Positions 19,793-28,338 of a stretch of DNA of 64,000 bases are shown piece after piece. Under the pieces are notes generated by a model. The model searched no databases, had not been told where the DNA came from, and saw only the letters and a program-made list of their open reading frames with translations. The position numbers and the translations under genes were made by a program. The number at the start of each line of letters is the position of its first letter. Positions within the stretch are counted from its first letter, which is position 1. The stretch comes from Tsukamurella sp. 1534 (lineage in GTDB: Bacteria; Actinomycetota; Actinomycetes; Mycobacteriales; Mycobacteriaceae). The stretch spans positions 416,883 through 480,882 of the forward strand of contig NZ_HE997627.1 in NCBI RefSeq assembly GCF_000312385.1, written 5' to 3'.

Positions 19793-20640
19793 CGCGCGCG
19801 CTCGACGGGGTCGAGCGGGACGAGCGGATGGCTCGATACGCGGAACACAGCGAGCTCCGGCAGGTACCTGACGCGCTGCGCGTGGCGGACCTACTCGGCG
19901 ACCGGCTGGCGTCGGCGCGCACCGTCGTCGATCTCGGTTGCGGCACCGGCACTCTCGCGCGCCACCTGGCTCGGGCGGCGCCGCGCGCCCGGGTGCTCGG
20001 GCTCGACGCGTCGCGGCCCCGCATCGCGGGCCTGCAGGACGAGTCCGACGGTGCGCGCCTGGATTTCGCGGTGCACGACCTGCGCGAGCCGCTCCCGGCC
20101 GAGGCGCACGGCGCCGACGTGATCACCATGACCGCGGTACTGCACTGGCTGCACCCGCACGAACCTGAGGTGGTCCCCCGGATCGCCGCGGCGCTCGATC
20201 CCGCGGGGGTCGCGGTGCTCACGACGTACCACCCGGAGTCCGAGGCCTCCGGGCTCGGCGGCACCGACGCGGTGATCGCCGAGGCGGCGGGCCTTCCCGC
20301 GGATCGCGCCGCGGCGGCGTTCGGCGCCGCGGGCATCGTCGGGGTGTCCGCCCGGACGCTCCCCGCCGACGAACTGGATTCGCTGCTGCGCAGAAGCTTC
20401 CACGTCGTGTCGGCCACCGCGCACGAGGCCGTCACGGCGCCCGCGGACGGCCGAGCGTTCGCCGACTACGTGGACGCCACCTTCGGTGACTACTACCAGG
20501 CGCTGTTCCCCGGGCACGACGCGCAGCGCGACGCCGTGGCCACCGCCGCGCAGCGCCGGCTCGACGCCACCGGGCGGGTCACCGCGATGCCGGTGCGCAC
20601 CTGGCTGTGCACCGGCCCCGTCGACGGCGACGCCCCGTGA
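19789..20640 (+). CDS. Class I SAM-dependent methyltransferase
   Basis: A 283-residue Rossmann-fold methyltransferase. Motif I is TVVDLGCGTGTLARHL (residues about 44-59), followed by the acidic loop LGLDASRPRI and the motif after strand 4, VITMTAVLHWLH. The C-terminal part carries no recognisable target domain. It should transfer a methyl group from S-adenosylmethionine to a small molecule, and the HWLHP stretch recalls the UbiE/trans-aconitate methyltransferase branch. GTG 19789 overlaps the MFS stop in GTGA, and its own stop overlaps the monooxygenase start in the same way; the longer open frame upstream is the MFS gene in another frame. Acceptor unknown. Confidence 0.83.
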   Translation: MTRALDGVERDERMARYAEHSELRQVPDALRVADLLGDRLASARTVVDLGCGTGTLARHLARAAPRARVLGLDASRPRIAGLQDESDGARLDFAVHDLREPLPAEAHGADVITMTAVLHWLHPHEPEVVPRIAAALDPAGVAVLTTYHPESEASGLGGTDAVIAEAAGLPADRAAAAFGAAGIVGVSARTLPADELDSLLRRSFHVVSATAHEAVTAPADGRAFADYVDATFGDYYQALFPGHDAQRDAVATAAQRRLDATGRVTAMPVRTWLCTGPVDGDAP

Positions 20641-21890
20641 CCGGCCTGCACCTCATCGTGGAGGCGGTCGGAGCGCAGCTCCCGGAACTCGCCGACCGCG
20701 CCCGGCGCGGCGGGGCGCCCGTCGCCGGGATCGGCGACTTCCTCGACTTCGCGGAGCGAGCGGAGGACGCCAGGGTGGACGGGCTGTTCTACGCCGACTT
20801 CCTGGGAAAGCCGCGGGCGCAGTTCGGGTCCCGTCCGTTGATCCCGTTCGAGCCCCTCACCGCGCTCTCGGCGATCGCGGCGAGGACGTCGCGGATCGGG
20901 CTCGTGGCGACCGCGTCGACCACGTTCGCCGAACCGTACGGCATCGCGCGGCAGATCGCGTCGCTGGACAACATCAGCGGGGGCCGAGCCGGGTGGAACA
21001 TCGTCACGTCGATCCAGGGCGCCGGGAACTACGGGCTGGAATCCCTCCCGGACAAGGACGAGCGCTACGAACGGGCGGCCGAGGTCACCGACGCCGTGCT
21101 CGCGCTGTGGTCGTCATGGCGGGACGGTTACCTCGGTGCCGGTACGGGATTCGTGAACACGGCGGCGATCGACGACGTGCGGTTCTCGGGCCGGCACGTG
21201 GCGATCGACGGGTGGCTCGACGTGCCCTCCGACGCGCAGGGCCGCCCCGTGCTGTTCCAGGCCGGTTCCTCCGCGTCCGGACTGACGTTCGCGGCGCGCT
21301 ACGCCGACGCCGTCTTCGGCATCAACCCCAGCCGCGCCGGGGCGATCCGCTCCCGGGATCGGCTACGCGCCCTGGCCGCCGCACAGGGCCGGGACCCGGA
21401 CGCGGTGCGCTACCTCCCGGGTGTGCGGCTGTTCGTCGACCAGGAGGTGTCCTCCGTGGAACCGCCGGGGCTCCGGGCCGGGCTGGCGTCGGTGCTCGGC
21501 GTACCTCTCGCGGGCCTGGACCCCGACGCGCCGCTCCCCGCCGCGGTCCTCGCCGCGCGCGCCTCGGTGGACACGCAATCGGCGGCGATCACCGGCACCG
21601 CCGAGGGCTTGTGGGACCTGGCCGCCGAGCCGGGGACCACGCTGCGGGAGCTGCTGCGCGTGTACGGTGCCGGATCCGGGTTCCTCACACTCACCGGCAG
21701 CGCCGAAGCCATCGCGGCGACGCTGCTGGACTGGGCGGACGCGGGCGCCGCCGACGGCTTCGTCATCGGGGCAGGCGGTTCCGTGGACGCCGTGTACGAG
21801 CGGGTGCTCCCGCTGTTGCGCGCCGCGGGGCGGTTCCGCACGGACTACGCGGGCCGCACGCTGCGCGCGCACCTGGGCGGTGTCGCGTGA
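20637..21890 (+). CDS. NtaA/SnaA/DszA-type FMN-dependent monooxygenase
   Basis: A 417-residue bacterial luciferase-like monooxygenase that needs FMNH2 from a separate reductase. It fits the NtaA/SnaA/SoxA(DszA)/MoxC subfamily: EPLTALSAIAARTSRIGLVAT, then ASLDNISGGRAGWNIVTS (residues about 110-128), then RPVLFQAGSSASG and YADAVFG. Members oxidise nitrilotriacetate, EDTA, dibenzothiophene sulfone or other S/N compounds. No reductase gene is in the operon. GTG 20637 overlaps the methyltransferase stop, and the end overlaps the MHS permease start. The class is secure; the substrate is open. Pairing with an MHS-type permease suggests an organic acid-like substrate brought in from outside. Confidence 0.88.
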   Translation: MTGLHLIVEAVGAQLPELADRARRGGAPVAGIGDFLDFAERAEDARVDGLFYADFLGKPRAQFGSRPLIPFEPLTALSAIAARTSRIGLVATASTTFAEPYGIARQIASLDNISGGRAGWNIVTSIQGAGNYGLESLPDKDERYERAAEVTDAVLALWSSWRDGYLGAGTGFVNTAAIDDVRFSGRHVAIDGWLDVPSDAQGRPVLFQAGSSASGLTFAARYADAVFGINPSRAGAIRSRDRLRALAAAQGRDPDAVRYLPGVRLFVDQEVSSVEPPGLRAGLASVLGVPLAGLDPDAPLPAAVLAARASVDTQSAAITGTAEGLWDLAAEPGTTLRELLRVYGAGSGFLTLTGSAEAIAATLLDWADAGAADGFVIGAGGSVDAVYERVLPLLRAAGRFRTDYAGRTLRAHLGGVA

Positions 21891-23188
21891 CCGTCGAAGC
21901 CGGGTTTCCCGCGGCGGACCGTCGGGGCCCCACGCTCACCGGGTGGCGGCGGGTCGCCGCGCTCGGCGCCGGCAACGCCCTGGAGTGGTTCGACTGGGGC
22001 GTCTACAGCGCCATGCTGCCCTTCTTCGCGACGTACGTGTTCGGCGGCGCCGGAGCGGATTCCCTGCTCGCGGGGCTCGCGGTGTTCGCGGCCGGGTACA
22101 TCGCGCGGCCGCTGGGCGGGCTCGTGTTCGGGATGATCGCGGACCGTCGCGGGCGGACCATCGCGCTGGCGCTGACGATCGCCTGCGTGGCGGGCGGCTG
22201 CCTGGGCGTGGCGTTCCTCCCGGGGCACGAGCAGGTGGGCCACCTGGCAGGAGTTCTGCTGTTGGCGTTGCGCGTGGTCCAGGGCTTCGGCCAGGGCGGC
22301 GAGCTGCCGAGCCTGCAGGTGTACATCGCGGAGAACGCGCCGCCGCGGCATCTGGGCCGGTGGTCGAGCCTGATCTACACGTCGGGCAACGCCGGGGTGA
22401 TCGGCGGCATGACGCTCGGGGCCGCGATGGCCACGCTGCTCCCCCCGGACGATCTCCGGTCCTGGGGCTGGCGCGTCCCGTTCCTCCTCGGCGGGCTCCT
22501 CGGGCTCGCCGCGGTCGGGCTGCGCGCGTACCTGCGCGAGCCCGCGGCGGCGGAGCCCGCACGGCCGCTGCCACTCCGGGACCACCTGCGCGCGCTCGTG
22601 GCGCACCGTCGGGCGCTGCTCGCGATCTCGGCACTGGTGGCCGGGTCGACGGTCGCGATCTACGCGTGGGGCAACTCCGCGTCGGCGTTCGCGATCACGT
22701 TCGGTGGCATGTCCCGATCCGAGGCGTTGTGGGCGGCGGTGGCCGCGTACGCGACCGGGGCGGTGTTGATCCCGCTGTGGGGCGAGGTCGCCGACCGGGT
22801 GGGACACCGCAGGGTGATGCTCGCGGGGGCGATCGTCGTCGCGGTCGGCAGCCTGCCGGTGAGCAGGGCACTCAGCGGCGGTCCGGTGAACCTGTATCTC
22901 TGCATGGCCGCGATGCTCATACCGATCGGCGCGATCCTCTCCGTGGAGCCCGTGTACATCGCGCGGCTGGTGCCGCCCGGGTCCCGCACGACGGCGATCG
23001 GCGTCACCTACTCGATCGTGGCGGCCGTCCTCGGCGGCACCGCCCCGTATCTCCGCGCGTGGTTCCACGTGCACCTCGGCGACGACGCGTTCGCGGTGTA
23101 CGTCACCGCCCTCGCGGTGCTGTCGGTGATCGCCCTGGTGCTCGTGCGGCCGCCGGAGGAGCCCTCCCGCCGCGACGCCGCATCCTGA
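21887..23188 (+). CDS. MHS-family MFS permease (organic acid / osmolyte symporter type)
   Basis: A 433-residue, 12-segment inner-membrane symporter of the metabolite:H+ symporter branch of MFS. The hallmark GNALEWFDWGVYSAM lies in helix 1, followed by ARPLGGLVFGMIADRRGRT (motif A) and the helix 4 region VVQGFGQGGELPS. Known MHS members import citrate, ketoglutarate, proline/betaine or shikimate with protons. GTG 21887 overlaps the monooxygenase stop in GTGA; the frame runs open further upstream only as a shadow. It is the last gene of the five-gene operon, giving it both a putative exporter (18629-19792) and an importer. Confidence 0.87.
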   Translation: MTVEAGFPAADRRGPTLTGWRRVAALGAGNALEWFDWGVYSAMLPFFATYVFGGAGADSLLAGLAVFAAGYIARPLGGLVFGMIADRRGRTIALALTIACVAGGCLGVAFLPGHEQVGHLAGVLLLALRVVQGFGQGGELPSLQVYIAENAPPRHLGRWSSLIYTSGNAGVIGGMTLGAAMATLLPPDDLRSWGWRVPFLLGGLLGLAAVGLRAYLREPAAAEPARPLPLRDHLRALVAHRRALLAISALVAGSTVAIYAWGNSASAFAITFGGMSRSEALWAAVAAYATGAVLIPLWGEVADRVGHRRVMLAGAIVVAVGSLPVSRALSGGPVNLYLCMAAMLIPIGAILSVEPVYIARLVPPGSRTTAIGVTYSIVAAVLGGTAPYLRAWFHVHLGDDAFAVYVTALAVLSVIALVLVRPPEEPSRRDAAS

Positions 23189-23211
23189 GCCGCGGACCGG
23201 ACCGGCTCTGA

Positions 23212-23234
23212 ACGTTCCATGGGGGACGGAACGT
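23212..23234. repeat. 7-bp inverted repeat between the MHS permease and HNH genes
   Basis: Arms ACGTTCC (23212-23218) and GGAACGT (23228-23234) around 9 nt. It lies 24 bp past the permease stop and about 72 bp before the HNH ATG. With no T-run it is a poor intrinsic terminator; it may be an operator for the HNH gene. Confidence 0.35.
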
Positions 23235-23306
23235 AGTGGAGGGGAGGGAAATTCGGGGTCGCGTTTGAGGTAGCAATACCGCCGCAATCGGAGTAGACTC
23301 GAAAGT

Positions 23307-25250
23307 ATGAGCCAGGCAGACGATGCATTCGAACACAGGAGAGCGGTCCGCCGACCGCTGCCGCCCGAGTTCGAGGACGTCGCCGGCCTGGATGCGGCCG
23401 CCCTGCTGGCCGACCTGCGCTCGGTGCTCGTGGAGGCGAACCGGTTGGACGCGAGGAAGAACGCAGTGCTCTCCCAATTGTTCGCGGTCCGTGACGATGC
23501 CCGACAGTGCCGGGCCGAGTCCGACCGCCGGTTCGTCGGGGACTGGGACGAACTGGTCGCCGAGGTCGGCGCGGTGTTGCAGGTCGGGCGGGGTGGCGCG
23601 TCCGCGGCCGTGCATCGCGGTCTGGATCTGCGGGAGCGGTTGCCCCGTGTGTTCGCGGTCTGCGCCACCGGGATCGTGACGAACCAGCAGCTGTACGCCG
23701 TGCTGCGGTACGCGTCGGCGATCATCGACGATCGCGTGCTCCACGAATTCGATGTGCGGATGGCGTTGTGGTTGTCGGGAATCCTCGCGGACCCCGATGT
23801 CGCGGTGACCGCGTCGGCGGTGGAGGAGGCGGCGAAGCAGGTTCTGGTGCGGATCGACATCGATGCCGTGCCGCAGGTTCCGGAGAAGAAGCCGCGGTTC
23901 GGGATCGACATGCATGCGCGGGCGGACGGGACCGTCGATGTCGAAGCCGTCATCCCGAAGGCCGACGGGATCCGCTTCGCCGCCCTGCTCGCGGACATGC
24001 TCAAGACCACCTGCCGGAAGGATCCGCGCACGCTGGGTGAGCGGCAGGTCGCCGCGCATGCGGCGTTGATCGAGGGCTACGAGACTCTCGGCTGCCAGTG
24101 TTCCGACGATGCCTGCCGGTTCAAGGACCGCAAACCTCGTGTGGCGGCGATCGCCCCCGAGATGAGGGCGCTGGCGTTGATCGTCCTCAACGAATCCGAC
24201 CTCCGCCCACCGGAACCCGCCGCAGCCGAACCCCAGCCCGCCACCGCCACCGCTGCGGTCGACGACGTGATCACCCTGTTCGACGAACCACCCGCCGCCG
24301 AAGACACCACGAGCGATGCGGAAGTCACGAACGACGCGGACAACGCAGACAGCGAGGGCGACGTATCCGAAACACCCGGGGGCATCGTCTCCGGCGACTC
24401 GGGTGCATCTCCCGCGACATCTCCTTCCGACTCTCCCGCGGTGCATGAATCTCGCGGATCGACCGGCCCCGGTCTGCCTCCTGAGCCGGCATCCTCGGAC
24501 TCGTCGGGTGGGGCGTACGTGGTGTGCGACGAACTCGGGATCTCCGGGCCGGTCACCGCGGAGCAGGCGAACGATCTGACCGCCGACTGCGACACCACCA
24601 TCCGGGCCCTCGGCAAACGGAATCCGGAGACCGGTGAAGTTCATCTCGCCGGGGCGTCCGGGTACACGCCGACGCAGTACCAACTGCTGATCATGCGGCT
24701 GACCTACCCGACGTGCGTGTTCCCCGGCTGCAGTGTGCCGTCGACCCGCTGCCAAGCCGACCACGTCGCCGAATACGACCACAAGAATCCAGCCCGCGGC
24801 GGACCCACAACGGTCGCCGGGAAACACGGCCCCGGGAACCTGGTACCGCTCTGCGGATTCCACCACCGCATCAAAACCGAAACCGGATGGCTCTCCGACA
24901 TCCTCGACGACGGCACCGTCGAATGGCACCACCCTGCCGGCGGTATCTGGCTCACCCCACCCGGCGCCGCCCAGGAGCTCCTCCCCGGGCTCGGGAAACT
25001 CATCTGGGACACCCCCGCCCGCACCCCGAACGGGGAACCCGAACAGCCGCAGACCTTCGACACCCACGCCGAACACCGCGCCCAGGCCCGCCGCGACGAA
25101 CGCACCCGCAACCGCCGCATCCGACTCGAGAAAGCCACGAAGCGCGCCGAGGAACGACTCCGGAAAGAGCTGGAACGGCAACGTAAGGAGGCCGAGGAGC
25201 AGGGCGTCGAGTTCGTCCCGAACACCGAACCCGAACCGCCGCCCTTCTAG
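23307..25250 (+). CDS. DUF222 / HNH endonuclease domain protein (13E12 repeat type)
   Basis: A 647-residue member of the multicopy actinobacterial 13E12 family. Residues about 20-295 are the DUF222 domain. Residues about 300-405 are a low-complexity Pro/Ser/Asp/Glu insert. The HNH nuclease domain follows: two Cys (C470, C475 in YPTCVFPGCS), ADHVAEYDH (H486), then GNLVPLC (N511, C516) and FHH (519-520), the zinc-bound beta-beta-alpha fold. The tail (about 585-630) is a highly charged Arg/Lys/Glu helix, possibly a coiled coil. The ATG at 23307 has GAAAG upstream. The stop TAG shares bases with the stop of the convergent lipid kinase. DNA cleavage is inferred from the HNH residues; the role of this family in the cell is not settled. 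Confidence 0.9.
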   Translation: MSQADDAFEHRRAVRRPLPPEFEDVAGLDAAALLADLRSVLVEANRLDARKNAVLSQLFAVRDDARQCRAESDRRFVGDWDELVAEVGAVLQVGRGGASAAVHRGLDLRERLPRVFAVCATGIVTNQQLYAVLRYASAIIDDRVLHEFDVRMALWLSGILADPDVAVTASAVEEAAKQVLVRIDIDAVPQVPEKKPRFGIDMHARADGTVDVEAVIPKADGIRFAALLADMLKTTCRKDPRTLGERQVAAHAALIEGYETLGCQCSDDACRFKDRKPRVAAIAPEMRALALIVLNESDLRPPEPAAAEPQPATATAAVDDVITLFDEPPAAEDTTSDAEVTNDADNADSEGDVSETPGGIVSGDSGASPATSPSDSPAVHESRGSTGPGLPPEPASSDSSGGAYVVCDELGISGPVTAEQANDLTADCDTTIRALGKRNPETGEVHLAGASGYTPTQYQLLIMRLTYPTCVFPGCSVPSTRCQADHVAEYDHKNPARGGPTTVAGKHGPGNLVPLCGFHHRIKTETGWLSDILDDGTVEWHHPAGGIWLTPPGAAQELLPGLGKLIWDTPARTPNGEPEQPQTFDTHAEHRAQARRDERTRNRRIRLEKATKRAEERLRKELERQRKEAEEQGVEFVPNTEPEPPPF

Positions 25251-26131
25251 TGCGGGACCACGACGGGGAGCACGGCCCGCCTGATCCCGACGGTCACGGG
25301 CAATTCCTGGACGTAGTCGCCGTCGGCGTGCACCGGGATGGCGCGGTCGGCGCTGAGTGTGACCTCGCGACCGGAGAAGGTGACGACCTCGGGACGGGAC
25401 ACGTGGCTGCCGGTCTTCGCCTCCCCCATCGCCGAGACCAGCTTGAGCATCGAACCACCGCCGTCCACCGCGAGCACGTCGATACGGCCGCTGTCGACCG
25501 ACGCGGAGGGCACCATGTTCAGTCCGCTGCCGTAGTCGCCCGAGTTCGCGACAACCACGATGTGCGCGGGCATGGTGATGGCGGAGCCGTCCACGGTGAT
25601 GGTGAATTCGGCCGGCTTCCACCGCAGGGCGGCGAGCACGGGGGCCACGCGGTACGCGAGCGGGCCCATCCACCGGAGCCGGTTGATCAGCTCGGTGGCC
25701 ACGGAGTCGAGCCCCACGTACACGTTGCCGACGGCGATCCGGTCGCCGACGGTGAGGACGTCCACATCGCGCCGCCGCCCGTCGGCGAGCATCGCCGCGA
25801 TGGCGGCCGCGTCGGTGGGGATGCCGAGGTGCCGCACGAAATCGTTGCCGCGCCCTGCGGCCGCGATGCCGAGCGGGGCGCCCGGCACCGTGAGCACACC
25901 GGCTGCCACGTCCCGGATCTGCCCGTCGCCGCCGACCGCCACGGTGAGCGCTCCCGAGGCGGCCGCGTCGGCTGCGAGGCGCGATGCGTCGGCGGCGGAG
26001 CCGGACTCCACGGCCTCGCTCGCCACGTCGAACCGCGCGAGCTCGGCGGCCACGGCGTCCCATTGCGTGCGCGCGACGCCGCCGCCCGAGATCGGGTTGA
26101 GGACGGCCACCACGTCCGGGCGGGCCGTCAC
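25247..26131 (-). CDS. Diacylglycerol kinase-family lipid kinase (Rv2252-like)
   Basis: A 294-residue lipid kinase of the DAGK catalytic (YegS/DgkB) fold, expected to phosphorylate diacylglycerol or a related lipid at the membrane using ATP. NPISGGG (residues 12-18) is the first glycine motif. The nucleotide-binding motif is VGGDGQIRDV (66-75); position 71 is Gln where most members have Thr. The second half holds the beta-sandwich domain with AAGRGNDFVRH. Rv2252, its likely counterpart, supports phosphatidylinositol mannoside synthesis. GTG 26131 overlaps the FAD oxidase stop in GTGA, so the two are one transcript. The stop TAG shares CTAG with the convergent HNH gene. Confidence 0.87.
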   Translation of the reverse strand: MTARPDVVAVLNPISGGGVARTQWDAVAAELARFDVASEAVESGSAADASRLAADAAASGALTVAVGGDGQIRDVAAGVLTVPGAPLGIAAAGRGNDFVRHLGIPTDAAAIAAMLADGRRRDVDVLTVGDRIAVGNVYVGLDSVATELINRLRWMGPLAYRVAPVLAALRWKPAEFTITVDGSAITMPAHIVVVANSGDYGSGLNMVPSASVDSGRIDVLAVDGGGSMLKLVSAMGEAKTGSHVSRPEVVTFSGREVTLSADRAIPVHADGDYVQELPVTVGIRRAVLPVVVPH

Positions 26132-27717
26132 GGGAGCAGGATCCCGGGATTGAGCACGCCCTGCGGGTCGAGGGCGTCCTTCACGGCGCGCAGGGCGGTG
26201 AGCTGGACGTCACCGATCTCCTGGAGATAGGTCGACCGGTGATCGGTCCCGACGGCGTGGTGGTGCGTGATCGACGCGCCCGCGGCCCGGATCGCGGCGT
26301 TCGCGGCCTCCTTGGCGCGTCCCCACTGGGCCAGCGGGTCGTCCAGCGCCTTGGAGATCACGGTGAAGTACAGCGACGCCCCGGTCGGGTACACGTGCGA
26401 GATGTGGCACATCACGACCGCGGGCGTCCCCTGATCGCCGAGGGCACCGGTGATCGCGGCGGTGACATCGGCCTTGAGGCGCTCGAGGTTGGACCAGAAG
26501 GTGACGGTCTCGAGGGTCTCGACGAGAGCGCCCACGTCCAACAACGGGTCGCGCAGGTACGGACCGCGGAACCGGCCGGCGCGCCACGCCTCGCCGGGCT
26601 CCTCACCGAGGAAGGCCCCGCCGAGCTCCACCAGCCGGGCCGAAACGTAGCCGTCGCGGCAGTCCACGTCCACCTCGTCGCCCTCGAACCCGGCGATCAT
26701 CAGGCACCCGCCCACGGCGGCCTGCCCGGCGGCGCCGGGATTCGCCAGGTTGAGGCCGGTCTCGGCCTCGTCGGACAGCCGCAGCACCGTGGGGCGCACC
26801 GACCCCTGCGCGAGCACCCGCATCGCGGCCGCGCCGGCGGCGAAGTCCGGGAACCGCCAGCCGTAGAACCGGCGCACGGCGGGCACCGGATGCACGCGGA
26901 CGCGGACCGCCGTGACCACGCCCAGGGCACCCTCGGAGCCGAGGAACAGCTGGCGCAGGTCGGGGCCCGCCGCCGACTTGGGGGCCGTACCGATCTCGGC
27001 GGCCCCCAGCGGGGTGGCGATCGACAGCCCGACCACCATCTCGTCGAACCGGCCGTAGCCGATCGAGGACTGCCCGGCGGACCGGGTGACCGCGCAGCCG
27101 CCGATGGTCGCGCCCTCGTAGGACTGGGGGAAGTGGCCGAGCTCGAAACCGCGCTCCCCCAACAGCCGCTCGGCCTCGGGAAGCCGGGTGCCGGCGGCGA
27201 AGGTCGCCACCTGCGAGGTCTCGTCGAGGTCGAGCAGGCCGGTCAGGCCGCGCAGGTCGAGCGCGACGACGGGCCGGGCCCGCTCGGGCGCGAGCCCGCC
27301 GGTCACGGAGGTGCCCCCCGCGAAGGGGCTCAGCGTGAGGCCCCGCTCCACGCACACGGCGAGTACGGCCGCCACCTGGTCCGCGGCGTCCGGCGTGACG
27401 ACCACGTCGGGCGCGTCCGTGCCGTCGCCCGCCCGGAACTTGAGCAGATCGGGCGTCGAGTACCCGCGCAGGTGCCGGCGCCGGGCCTCGTCGTCGTCCG
27501 CGACGCCGGCGCCCGTCGCTCGCAGCGCTGCGAGCGCGTCCGCGTCCGCGCGGCCCGGCGCGATCGACGGTGCGGCCCGAGGGGGCTCGGTACCGTCGAT
27601 ACCGAGCATGGTGAGCGCCCCGCGGACCGAATCGGACAGGTGCATCGGCGCGGCCGGGTCGCCCCAGCGCCCGGGCTCGAAGGCCACGACGGGAATCTCC
27701 ACCTCAGACGAAGTCAT
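26128..27717 (-). CDS. FAD-binding oxidase, alkyl-DHAP synthase-like (Rv2251-like)
   Basis: A 529-residue flavoprotein of the PCMH/VAO family with a C-terminal FAD-oxidase cap. The FAD-binding segments are LSPFAGGTSVTGGL and PQSYEGATIGG, and the cap ends in DPQGVLNPGILLP, the usual C-terminal signature. VGTDHRSTY recalls the active-site HHG/xxYxxY zone of alkyldihydroxyacetonephosphate synthase; glycolate oxidase-type enzymes share this architecture. ATG 27717 is used: the open frame continues upstream but runs through the divergent TetR gene. Only 15 bp separate the two start codons, so the message is probably leaderless. Coupling to the lipid kinase and proximity to glpD point to glycerolipid or ether-lipid metabolism; this is inference. 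Confidence 0.85.
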   Translation of the reverse strand: MTSSEVEIPVVAFEPGRWGDPAAPMHLSDSVRGALTMLGIDGTEPPRAAPSIAPGRADADALAALRATGAGVADDDEARRRHLRGYSTPDLLKFRAGDGTDAPDVVVTPDAADQVAAVLAVCVERGLTLSPFAGGTSVTGGLAPERARPVVALDLRGLTGLLDLDETSQVATFAAGTRLPEAERLLGERGFELGHFPQSYEGATIGGCAVTRSAGQSSIGYGRFDEMVVGLSIATPLGAAEIGTAPKSAAGPDLRQLFLGSEGALGVVTAVRVRVHPVPAVRRFYGWRFPDFAAGAAAMRVLAQGSVRPTVLRLSDEAETGLNLANPGAAGQAAVGGCLMIAGFEGDEVDVDCRDGYVSARLVELGGAFLGEEPGEAWRAGRFRGPYLRDPLLDVGALVETLETVTFWSNLERLKADVTAAITGALGDQGTPAVVMCHISHVYPTGASLYFTVISKALDDPLAQWGRAKEAANAAIRAAGASITHHHAVGTDHRSTYLQEIGDVQLTALRAVKDALDPQGVLNPGILLP

Positions 27718-27735
27718 GATACATTTGTACACATG
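27715..27735. promoter_or_regulatory. Imperfect inverted repeat spanning both divergent start codons; candidate TetR operator
   Basis: Left arm CATGATACA (27715-27723), centre TT, right arm TGTACACATG (27726-27735): the arms match except for one inserted base. The repeat includes the ATG codons of the FAD oxidase (minus) and of TetR (plus). TACAAA on the minus strand and GATACA/TACATT on the plus strand lie where -10 elements of leaderless transcripts would be. Autoregulation by the adjacent TetR protein is the natural reading but is untested. Confidence 0.5.
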
Positions 27736-28338
27736 GTGTCGCAGGATCTCAACAGTGCGCTCGGTGCCCGCGTCCCGGCCAACGCCATCGACGACGACCG
27801 CATCCTCGACGCCGCGCGCGATCTCATGGCCACCATCGGCATCCGCCGCACGACGATGGCCGATGTGGCGCGCACGGCCCAGGTCTCGCGCGCCACGCTG
27901 TACCGCCGCTACCCCAACGTGCAGGCCCTCGCCGCGGCCGTCACCACCCGCGAGTTCGCCGACGCGCTCGGCAGTGTGCGGACCGTCGACGGCGATACCG
28001 TCCGGGAGTCCCTGGCGCGCACCGTCGTCCACATGACCTCCGCCGCCCGGTCGCACCCTCTGCTGCGCCGCATCGTCGAGCTCGATCCCGAATTCCTGAT
28101 GCCCTACCTCCTGCATCGCACGGGACGCACCTCCCGCGCCCAGTTGGACGCGATCGAGGCCGGGATCCGCACCGGCCAGGAGGACGGCAGTGTGCGCGAC
28201 GGCGCACCGCGCGAGCTCGCCGCAGTGGTCCTGCAGGCGGCGTGGTCCTCCGCCCTGACCGGCCCGGTGTTCTCCGAATCCCCCGACCTGCTCGACACCC
28301 AGCTGTTCGATCTCCTGGAGAGGTACCTGCGCCCGTGA
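27733..28338 (+). CDS. TetR-family transcriptional regulator (Rv2250c-like)
   Basis: A 201-residue repressor with the usual layout: N-terminal helix-turn-helix and a ligand-binding helical domain. The HTH region is RILDAARDLMATIG then TTMADVARTAQVSRATLYRR (residues about 41-60), an exact family signature. Ligand class cannot be inferred from the divergent C-terminus. ATG 27733 is the only good start and lies 15 bp from the divergent FAD oxidase start. Its stop overlaps glpD in GTGA, so TetR and glpD are co-translated. It probably controls itself plus glpD, and the divergent lipid genes, through the inverted repeat at 27715-27735. Confidence 0.92.
   Translation: MVSQDLNSALGARVPANAIDDDRILDAARDLMATIGIRRTTMADVARTAQVSRATLYRRYPNVQALAAAVTTREFADALGSVRTVDGDTVRESLARTVVHMTSAARSHPLLRRIVELDPEFLMPYLLHRTGRTSRAQLDAIEAGIRTGQEDGSVRDGAPRELAAVVLQAAWSSALTGPVFSESPDLLDTQLFDLLERYLRP

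Noticed and set aside
23307..25250. HNH gene as a mobile element or intein
   Set aside because: It is a stand-alone DUF222-HNH gene of a common actinobacterial family, with no inverted terminal repeats, target duplication or host gene interruption.
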